DNA of 64,000 nucleotides, taken from assembly GCA_030848705.1 (NCBI GenBank), contig JAUIZM010000016.1, forward strand, positions 3,596,001 to 3,660,000, read 5' to 3'. Each line of letters starts with the position of its first letter. The first letter of the stretch is position 1. This document shows positions 55,712 to 64,000 of the stretch, piece after piece. The position numbers and the translations under genes are program-made. The notes under the pieces are model-generated. The model had not been told where the DNA came from and did no database searches. It saw only the letters and a list, made by a program, of their open reading frames with translations. This stretch comes from Heracleum sosnowskyi. Taxonomy: Eukaryota > Streptophyta > Magnoliopsida > Apiales > Apiaceae.

Positions 55712-56390
55712 TTTTATAGAAGCATTGATTGTATAGATAAGTAGATAAGTAGACATGTTTGGTGTATTATATTATAGTATAGGTTCCGTTGCCGGAAGGA
55801 TTATACAAATATGGCCAACCAATTGAGGTTGGCTATATTTATAGACGACAACTTTTGATGATGGGAGGGTTGCAATTCAGGTTATGTATGATGCCTAGAA
55901 TAACTCTATCAGGTGGGATTATTTATACAAGGGCATCTCCATGCTCTTAGATTGTATAGATTTTAAGCATTGATTGAAAATGAGGGGGTTTACTAAGGAA
56001 AAATAGAAAAAATAACATGTTTGAGTTTTAAAACGTAAGTTTTAAGTAAGTATTAAAATAAAAAAAGTAAGATGTTTTAGTTAAAAATGACAATTGGCTG
56101 TGATTTTTTTAGAAAATGAGGGGATTTTGTTAGAAAAAATAGAAAAAGTAATGTATTTTAACCGAAAACCTAATTGCAATTAAGTAAATTCAGACAGACC
56201 AAAATTTTAACTTGTTAATTTTAACAATATCATATACGGACACTATATCATAGACAAAAGTGAAATGAGCCATTTTATGTTGAGCGATTCAAATATTTCG
56301 TTTTCACTATAATTTTATTTGATTTAGAGGTTTAGGGGTTACATATTTTTCTAAATATAGGACAACCGTTCTCGCCGGAAAGCCTTGTAT
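55712..56390. other. AT-rich stretch, no gene seen
   Basis: It contains further GGGGTTTTAGTAAG-like and AAAATGAGGGG motifs shared with the Helitron-like sequences, suggesting older fragments of them. It also has a GGTTGGC/GCCAACC inverted repeat around 55810-55840. Confidence 0.4.
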
Positions 56391-56535
56391 CACTACAAGG
56401 AAACAGGACAAAATCGACCACTACTATCGGTCGGTTATATGTACCATCGGTCGGTTATATCAGTAAAACCGACCATATGTAGTGGTCGGTTAAAGCCTGG
56501 TCGGTTACGTCAGGATTAACCGTATTGTCAACAGT
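56391..56535 (+). mobile_element. Truncated CACTA 5' end
   Basis: CACTACAAGGAAACAGGACA followed by repeated ATCGGTCGGTTATA and ACCGACCA subterminal motifs. No opposite terminus lies in the window. Confidence 0.65.
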
Positions 56536-57665
56536 ACCTGAAAAATAATCCTTAGTGAGCCCACTTGAGCCTTATATCCTTTTTCTTCGTATATCACCAT
56601 CTAAATCTTGAGCTTATTTATTTGTTCTTGTCTTGATTGACTAGTAGAGCATTGTGATATATACTTGAGATTGATAAAATATTTAGTGTGGGGATATATT
56701 TGTTAATGTGTGAATTTTGGTGGGATATAATTGGTTTGGCTAATTCTTGTCGGTGACATTTCTAACAGAGTCACAAAGGTCAATAAAGAAAAGAAGAAAG
56801 AAAAAAATATGAAGAGAAAAAAATAGAAAAAAAAAGAAAAAAATAATGAAAAAAGAAAAGAAAAAGAAAGGAAATATCTCTATCGGTAAGAAAAAAAAAA
56901 GAAAAGAGAGTGTATGTTCATTGGTTCTTACAATGTGAAACTTACGAGTTTTAATATTTTTATGTGGGATGATATCTCAAGATAGTTTCATGTTGAGTGC
57001 TTCAAGTGTTTATGAACATTATGCTCTATTAGTTGTCAAGTTTAGCCAACTACAACCTTTTCATTTTCCTACCCCTCACCCAAGCCTCGTTACAACCCTT
57101 GACAAAGACCTTTTGATTTATACGAACAAGAAGTGTAGAGATTTTGGTGGACAATCAAGCTTATAGTAGCACATGTGAATTTGATTGAACTTGAGTGATA
57201 CAGTTACAACTAAACACTTGTGTGCTTTGAGTGTTTGTGAGGTTATTTTTCCATGTAAAGCATGATATTAACTTGTTGATTGAGACTTTGATGTTATTCA
57301 TTACATATTTTTAGTCTTTCAGACTATGTGCGCGTACTTGAATAGTTGTGTTGGTGTGTAAAGTTGTGGGATCGCATTATATGACACCTAAGAGCTATTA
57401 CATGGTTAAGTTTTCATGTGTGGTGTGCTATGATATATTTCATGTTTGAGACTTGGCAGTCAAACCAAATATAAAATGTTGTGGGCAGATTTACTATAAA
57501 CCCTCACGACACCTTACTCGTCCACTAGGGCTGCCTAGGGGTTTAAAGGGTTTGTTGCATATGCCAAATGCAACCGTGATCACCTACGGAAGTGGTATTA
57601 GTTAGTTAGGATTTAGTTTTTTCTTTGTTTTTGCCCGAGGACGTGCAAAATGCTAAGTGTGGGGA
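56536..57665 (+). other. 3' untranslated region and polypurine tract of a gypsy element
   Basis: Non-coding sequence with a GAAAA-rich tract (56781-56925) and the closing motif CAAAATGCTAAGTGTGGGGA just before an LTR start. This resembles the 3' end of plant Tat/Athila-type elements. No pol domain is present. Confidence 0.55.
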
Positions 57666-58141
57666 TGTGATAAGCGTGAGCTTTATCTTAATATTTTCCC
57701 TATATTCAAGTTATTTTGTATTGATTTGGATTTTTTTATTTAATAAATTATAATGTTTTATTGTAGGTATCAAGGAGTTTTAATAAAGGAAGGCTTGGAG
57801 CTTAATTGTCAAGAGTTGGAGATTTATTTGATTAAAATTCGGATTTTATGACCCACTTGCGCAGTCCACACTGTTTGGGCCATAACCGGAGTTCTAGAAG
57901 TCTGATTCAGACGATTCAACAGCCCACAGAAAGCTTATGAGAAGAGATTTATCTCAGAAGTGGTCTTGATATTAAAACCCAGCCGTATCAGTCCAGAAAC
58001 AGAGCCCAACAGTCAGCTATGAATTTCTATTAATGGAATTCAATTCTGTTTGGGAAATTTCCTTGTATTTGTCTTAAATAATTAAAAAAAACACTTTTAT
58101 CATATATTAAATGATCTAGATCAGACCTTGTATAGAGATAG
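57666..58141 (+). mobile_element. gypsy 3' LTR, interrupted by the copia element
   Basis: Starts TGTGATAAGCGTGAGC after the polypurine tract and runs to GATAG at 58137-58141, where the copia LTR starts. The rest of this LTR should lie beyond the window. Confidence 0.55.
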
Positions 58142-59533
58142 TGTTGGGTATAATTACAAACCACACAGCAACAATAGGGCAGTTATATATATTTTGTATT
58201 AACAGGAACAGGCAAAAATACCAAATAACGAAACAAACACAAAGGTCGAAACAAAAGTATAATCAAAGACTGAAAATAACAAGACAAGAAAGAACACTTA
58301 TCTCTCAGAAGCTTTAGCAAATACTGATAGATAAATAAAACAGCTGAGTCGCCAAGCCTTCGAGAAGTCTTGACTGTTCTTGAAGAGATTATTGCCCCAC
58401 TTATGCTGTGTTGGGTTGCAGCAATATCACTCCCAGGATAAAACAGCACAGATCAATCCACTCACAGATATGGCAATGATCAACAGCGACCTGCACCTCA
58501 CTTCGCCCAAGAACTATGTATTCTGTATGTGTTGAGAGAAAACAGAGAAGATGATAGTTGCTAGGGTTTTTAGAGTTACGTATATCCGTCGTTTATTTCA
58601 ACGTTCTCATTTTTATATATATAAAAATATAATACAAAATAAAACGTAATAGACCAAATATTGTAACTGAAGATATGGTATTTAATACTAATTATTCTGA
58701 TTTAATTACCATAACAGTAGTCATCAGGATTTAACAGCTCAGTCAGGATTTCCTGGTCCATCAGGATTTAATCATCATCAGTACTCCAAGCCATCAGGAC
58801 TTGCTGTCCGTCAGGAGTGGCATCAGTACTTGATCGACCATCAGGATTTCGTCAGGACTGGACCATCATCAGGATTCAAATACTGACACAGCCATCAGGA
58901 TCAGTAGTCATCAGGATTTTACTCCAAGTACTGACTAGGCCATCAGGATTTGATCCAAGAACTGGTCCATCAGGATTTAATATAAATCCTGACCCAGTTC
59001 ATATAGCTGTTACAAATAAATACTGATACTGTTAAATTAAATCAATAAATAATATTAAATAAACAGGTAATAAAATTTCTCGCCCAGGTCGCCTCGCGTA
59101 CGCGAGACGCCGAGACATTCGCCCAAATCGCCCTTCGACCCGACCCGAACCGAGTCGTGGCGTGGCGGGGCGAGGCGAGGCGGGCGGCGGCGGCGCGCGT
59201 GTGTGTGTGCGCGAGGCACATACTAACACCATGCACACCCACATGCCTTAGTAGTTGTACACTACTCTTGCACATGTTTCTATATAAACCCACCAACCTC
59301 TCATTACCATTTCAATGTGGGATACAAGTTATTTAAATATAACCAACCCACATAACCCATTTCAAGCAACCTATTTCAACTCAATTTATTTATGGATTAC
59401 ACTAAGAAAATGTCTTAGATCCAAACATGAAAGTTTAAGTCCTCATTACAAGGAACAACCTCCAATTGTTAGTTTCCGGAAATTCCATCAAGAACATATA
59501 TAAAATATGTCTCAAACTTTCCATTTTCTAACA
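58142..59533 (-). mobile_element. 3' LTR of the Ty1/copia element
   Basis: Plus-strand ends are TGTTGGGTATAATT and CATTTTCTAACA (TGTT..AACA). A minus-strand polypurine tract borders it at 59534. It is 1392 bp long. It contains a CCATCAGGATT minisatellite (58716-58990) and a GC-rich island (59080-59216). The matching 5' LTR is outside the window. Confidence 0.85.
58716..58990. repeat. CCATCAGGATTT minisatellite in the copia LTR
   Basis: At least ten copies of CATCAGGATTT or close variants with variable spacers (often AGTACT, CCAAG, TGGTC). Confidence 0.85.
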
Positions 59534-59546
59534 ATCCCCCACAAAT
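59534..59546 (-). other. Polypurine tract of the copia element
   Basis: On the minus strand ATTTGTGGGGGAT is directly followed by the LTR start TGTTAG. Confidence 0.8.
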
Positions 59547-60064
59547 CCATACAGAAATGCTTACATATCGGTTCTTATCATGACTTGTTTTTCAGAGTCG
59601 GTACCCTTCCGGGTTTGAACCCTCCTAAGTCCTCTACTTCGATGGCTACCGGATCTAGATGGAATGTTTCACCTTGAATCTTTATCCGTTAGGTGTAACC
59701 ACACTCCATAGACGACGACAAATCAAAGGCTATGGTGCTGATCTACGGCTTTGAGACATTAATGGTCCTGTCTCGATCCTGTTCGTCGAATGCTTCAAGG
59801 AATAACCCTTTCCTCTAATTGCGGCCACACAATTACATTCGCTTAGCTGGGCATCTCCAGAGATGTACTGCGATCATCTTGTCTAATGACTTGACCCCAT
59901 TCAGAGTTCAAAATAACTCTTGCTATACTGGCAGTAACAGTACCTTTTAGGTTTACAGGGGATAGACTCAGATACGTGCGTATCAAGGTATATAGTAAAG
60001 GTACTATCAACTCACCCTCACAGCTTGTTATTACCACATTGAATACACTTCAAGGGATCTCCTC
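59547..60064 (-). other. 3' internal non-coding region of the copia element
   Basis: Lies between the pol stop and the polypurine tract. No gene is seen. Confidence 0.65.
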
Positions 60065-62347
60065 TCAGGTGTATTGGGTTCCCGCTGCTGATGAATCATT
60101 ATGGGCTATCAGTCCCATCCCCAACCTAGACTTAAGGACTACTGCATGCTCAAGTCCTTTAGTCAAAGGATCAGCTATATTATCCTGAGTTCCAATGAAC
60201 TCTACAGCAATAATCCTTTCAGACACAAGACCCCTTATAGACTTAAGTCTAACTTGGATGTGTCTCTTTGTTTTAGCATTATACTTTTCACTACTGATCT
60301 TGTCGATAGTTGTACGGCTATCACAATGAACAGCAATGGCTGGAAGCGGTCTGCTTACTACAGGTAACACTGACATAAGTCCATGCAACCATTCAGCCTC
60401 CGTCCCCGTGGCATCTAGTGCACACAACTCAGCCTCAAAAGTAGACCGAGTAATCAAAGTCTGTCTAGTAGACTTCCAGGATATTGCTCCACCTGCTAGG
60501 GTAAACAAATATCCAGTCACTCCATTGGTGCCAGATTTCTTAGCTATCCAACTTGCATCACTATATCCCTCGAGTACTCCAGGGAATCTTCGATAATGCA
60601 AACCAAGGGAAATCGTTCCCTTAAGATATCTAAGAACTCTATCTAGTGCCTCCCAATGAGTCTTGTTCGGACAGCTTGTATATCTAGCTAACTTAGACAC
60701 ATAATAAGAAATATCTGGTCTAGTCACATTAGCAAGATATTGCAAACTCCCAATAATCTGAGAATACCTTAACTGAGACACAGGAATTCCTGAACTATTC
60801 TTGACTAGGGCAACTTTAGGATCGTACGGTGTACTAGCGATTCTACAATTTGAATAACCATACTTCTCAAGTATAGATTTCTCTATATAATGAGATTGTG
60901 ACAATGTTATTCCATCAGTTGACTGTGTCAACTTGACCCCAAGAATCACACTAGCCTCACCCATATCCTTCATTTCAAAGTGCCTTCTCAAGAAACTTTT
61001 TGTCTCGTTAATAATCTCAATATTGGTTCCAAACAATAATATATCATCCACATATAGGCACACGATAATACATTCATTTCCTTTAACCATATAGTAGACA
61101 CACTTGTCACTTTCATTAACTACAAATTCTGATTCTAAAACAGTATCATCAAACTTTTTATGCCAGTCTCTAGGAGCTTGTTTTAAGCCATATATAGACT
61201 TGATCAACTTACATACTTTCCTCTCGTTACCCGAAGCAACAAATCCCTCAGGCTGATCCATATAAATCTCTTCTTCAAGATCACCATGAAGAAAAGCTGT
61301 CTTTACATCCATTTGATGGATGATAAGACCATGTACGGAAGCCAATGCTATAAGCATTCGGATTGTTGTCATCCTTGCAACAGGAGAGTATGTGTCAAAG
61401 TAATCAATGCCTTCCTTTTGCCTAAAACCCTTAGCTACCAGCCGAGCTTTATACTTATCTATTGAGCCATCAGGATTCATCTTCCTTTTGAAGATCCATT
61501 TACATCCTATAGTAGTACACCCAGGAGGAAGGTCAACCAACTCCCATGTTCCGTTAGAAACAATAGAGTCAATCTCACTTTTTACAGCACCTTTCCAGTG
61601 CCTTGACTCCGAAGAATCCATGGCCTGTCTGAAAGTTAAAGGTTCATCCTCGACATTGTAAGTGACAAAATCACTTCCAAAGTCCTTGACTACCTTTGCA
61701 CGCTTACTCCTTCTAGGTTCATCTACTTCGTCAGGAGTAGAACTACTATCAGGATCTGCCCCCACATTTGTCATCTTTTCCACATGATCAGGAATAGAAC
61801 TCGATGTGTGAGTAGGATCATCATTAGAAATATCTTGAGGTATGCCAGTCTTCATAGGGAACACATCCTCAAAGAATGTTGCATCACGAAATTCAACTAT
61901 AGTATTAGCCACTATCCCGTCTATGTCAGATTTTAATACCAAAAATCTCATAGCCGTAGTGGTTTCAATATAGCCCAGAAAGATGCAATCAACAGTTTTC
62001 GGACCTAGTTTCTTTCTCTTGTGTTCAGGGACAAGCACCTTTGCCAGGCACCCCCACACACGAAGATACTTTAAACTTGTCTTTCTACTTTTCCATAATT
62101 CATAAGGTGTCTTGTCCATATGTTTCAGAGGAACTCTATTCAGAATATGGCAAGCCGTATTCAAAGCTTCTCCCCACATGTACTTAGGCAACCCAGAATT
62201 AATAAGCATGCTGTTAATCATATCTTTAAAAGTTCTGTTCTTTCGTTCAGCCACCCCATTAGACTCAGGTGTGTATGGTGGAGTCACCTCATGAACTATA
62301 CCATTGCTTGCGCAAAATTCATTACGAGGTACTAGTATACTCACCAC
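60065..62347 (-). pseudogene. Ty1/copia pol: integrase end, reverse transcriptase, RNase H
   Basis: A 760-codon open stretch carries the C-terminal part of the integrase (PYTPESNGVAERKNRT, residues 24-39; LRVWGC, about 95-100), the reverse transcriptase (KWIFKRK about 283, KARLVAKGF about 300, MDVKTAFLHGDL about 346, YVDDILLFG about 432) and RNase H (SDASWIAKKS, EAELCALDATGTEAEWL, then ADPLTKGL). These enzymes copy element RNA into DNA and integrate it. This part has no internal stop, so the insertion is fairly young. It is separated from the gag part by a 7-bp insertion near 62330 and a stop at 62499. The apparent start codon is only the edge of the open frame. Confidence 0.93.
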
Positions 62348-62498
62348 CTCTATCAGATCTCAAACGTTTAAGTACTTTACCAGTTTGTGTTTCAGCTTCA
62401 GTTTTGAACATAATGAATTTTTCTAGTGCTTCATCCTTATGTCTAAGTAAATAAACATAACAATATCTACTACAATCATCTATAAAGGTAATAAAATA
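62348..62498 (-). pseudogene. copia integrase core, between the two lesions
   Basis: Minus-strand translation between the breaks still reads FITFIDDCSRYCYVYLL and RSDRGGEYTS, including the catalytic Asp of FIDD and the Asp of SDRGGE. The segment is in frame with the gag part but ends in stops after the small insertion. Confidence 0.88.
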
Positions 62499-64000
62499 TC
62501 ATTTATTATCCTTAGTCAACATGCCACCAAATTCACATATGTCAGTGTGTACTAAATCCAATACTCCTGAATCCCTAACAACATTATGAAAGGGTTTCCT
62601 AGTTTGTTTAGCAGTCACACCTACTTGACATTTAGATTTCTTTTCAATAGCATATTTTGGAATCAACTCTAAGTTCATCATATTCTTTAGAGCACCAAAA
62701 TTTAAATGACCAAGTCTAGCATGCCATAAATCAGATGATTCAACACAATTAACAGAAGGTGCAACACTATCATTAATAAAACTGCCCAAAACAGGCTCAA
62801 CATTTATTAAAAATAAACCATCAGACAAATAACCTTTGCCAAAGAATGTACCAGTATGTGTAATAACTACTTTATTACATTTCAAAGAAAGTTCAAATCC
62901 ACTCTTAACTAAACAACTTCCACTTATAATATTTCTACGAATATCAGGAACATGGTGCACTCTAGTGAGGGATAGAACACGCCCAGAAGTAAACTTCAGG
63001 TCCACGTTTCCTATTCCAAGAACTTGAGCAGCACTAGCATTCCCCATCGTCACTGTCACTCCATGACTCTGTTGATAAGATACAAATAAACTAATATCAG
63101 TACAAATATGTACATTAGCTCCAGTATCAATCAACCATTCATGTGACAGATAAGTGGAAAGAAGTACAGGGTTGTAGGTAACATACCCGTCATTGGTTCC
63201 AGAGGCAACAGCCTCACCAACAACCATGTTAACCTTAGGCCCATCAGTGGTTACAAGCACAATATTAGCTTGTGCTACCACAACAGCTTTCTTTGCTTTC
63301 TTTGCAGGACAGTCCTTGCTCCAATGACCAACCTGTCCACAAGACCAACATGGTTTGTTTGTCTTTGGTTTCTTAGCCTTGTTCTTGTCATTTTTGGTTT
63401 TAGTGTTATCCTTCTTAGTGACAGCCTTTCTTTTCTGTCCAACAGTCACTACATTCACCTTTGAACCCCCATGTTCAGCAGGCATCACATGTCCCTGTTT
63501 GGACTTGTGCTGTTCCTGCACAGAGATGTCCAACATCAGGTTTGTCCAAGTGATCTCTCCTTTCTGTCTTTTCAGGGAGAGAGTAAACTCTTCCCAAGAC
63601 TTAGGGAGCTTTTCAATCACTGCCATAACCTGAAACTTTTCAGGAAGGTCCATTCCGGACTCCTTCAAAGCATGCACCAACATCTCAAATTCATGTGCCT
63701 GCTCGGTCATGGATTTTGTATCCACCAGTTTAAAATCAAGAAACCTAGCCACAGAATACTTTTCCAACCCTTGCGAGTCAGTATTGTGTGTCTGGTCCAG
63801 CTTCTCCCATAAAAGCTTAGCAGTGAAAGAGTCAGATGAATAAACATCAAATAGAGTGTTCGCCAAAGCTGCCAGTATAGCAGCCCTAGCCACCCCATCT
63901 TTTTCCTCCCACATGGCATAAGCCTTAAGAGTTTCAGCCTTTTCCTGATCAATAACCGGTTTCTCATACTGAACCACCGGCCATAGACCCTTTACCGTAA
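62499..64000 (-). pseudogene. Ty1/copia gag, protease and integrase start (partial)
   Basis: The frame enters from beyond the window (GLWPV upstream of the first shown residues), so the true start is outside. Gag UBN2-like region (residues about 20-160, with AILAALANTLFDVYSS and KLPKSWEEF), zinc knuckle CWSCGQVGHWSKDC (about 210-223), protease WLIDTGANVHICTD (about 281-294), and the integrase zinc-binding start LWHARLGHLNFGALKN. The open frame ends at a TGA (62499-62501) after LTKDNK, where an arginine codon would be expected in the family, consistent with CGA to TGA decay. Confidence 0.92.

Noticed and set aside
58716..58990. CRISPR-like repeat array in the copia LTR
   Set aside because: 11-12-bp repeats with irregular spacers form a minisatellite in an LTR, not a CRISPR.
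60101..60367. Plus-strand frames opposite the copia polyprotein (60.0-63.8 kb)
   Set aside because: All are antisense shadows of the long minus-strand gag-pol frames.

Overview
This 64-kb window is repeat-dense DNA from a flowering plant, probably a eudicot. The evidence is AT-rich sequence, Ty3/gypsy and Ty1/copia polyproteins of plant type, CACTA, hAT, Mutator and Helitron-like elements, plant-style splice sites and TATA promoters, and captured fragments of plant genes. I found no convincing intact conserved host gene. The best candidates for expressed host-type genes are three near-identical copies of a short coiled-coil ORF (11318-11563, 29902-30135, 43487-43732), each behind a TATA-type promoter, plus two broken copies on the minus strand (about 26.3-26.5 kb and 51.5-51.7 kb).

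Layout. Positions 1-744 are the decayed integrase end of a Ty3/gypsy element of Tat-like type, followed by its polypurine tract and a truncated LTR. From about 1.4 to 53.8 kb the window is a tandemly repeated composite. Each unit reads: truncated gypsy LTR, an intron-containing leader, an inverted copy of the coiled-coil gene region carrying a hAT MITE, a forward copy of that region, a 5.7-kb block of older LTR-like and unclassified repeats, another coiled-coil gene, a copia-like LTR fragment, a gypsy LTR and a gypsy gag/protease remnant. Unit 1 runs about 1.4-24.2 kb, unit 2 24.2-49.4 kb, and unit 3 starts at 49.4 kb and is lost near 53.8 kb. The units differ by datable events. Unit 1 has a large deletion that leaves a roughly 0.8-kb-arm palindrome at 2.3-4.5 kb. 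Unit 1 gag holds a 4.2-kb solo LTR that itself holds a CACTA element (16000-18811, TSD TAA). Unit 2 holds a 5.6-kb CACTA element (30572-36187, TSD ATT) and a Mutator-type MITE (45440-46169, 10-bp TSD).

The 5.6-kb CACTA element is the most informative single object. On its minus strand it carries recognisable exons of two unrelated plant genes, one resembling the fascin-like domain of glucan 1,3-beta-glucosidase-type proteins and one resembling the first membrane segment of a MATE (DETOXIFICATION) transporter. It also has a tandem 770-bp duplication containing tRNA-like sequences with A and B boxes. The 2.8-kb CACTA element appears to carry exons of an RS-rich (splicing-factor-like) protein.

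The right end (53.8-64 kb) holds a reverse-oriented gypsy LTR, a short non-autonomous Helitron, a truncated CACTA end, the 3' end of another gypsy element, and a minus-strand Ty1/copia element (3' LTR 58142-59533; gag-pol from 60065 to beyond the window end) inactivated by a stop codon and a small insertion. The nearest thing to a system is an arrangement in which an LTR U3 promoter points into inverted copies of the coiled-coil family. In unit 1 that would give a long hairpin RNA. This is inference and needs small-RNA data.
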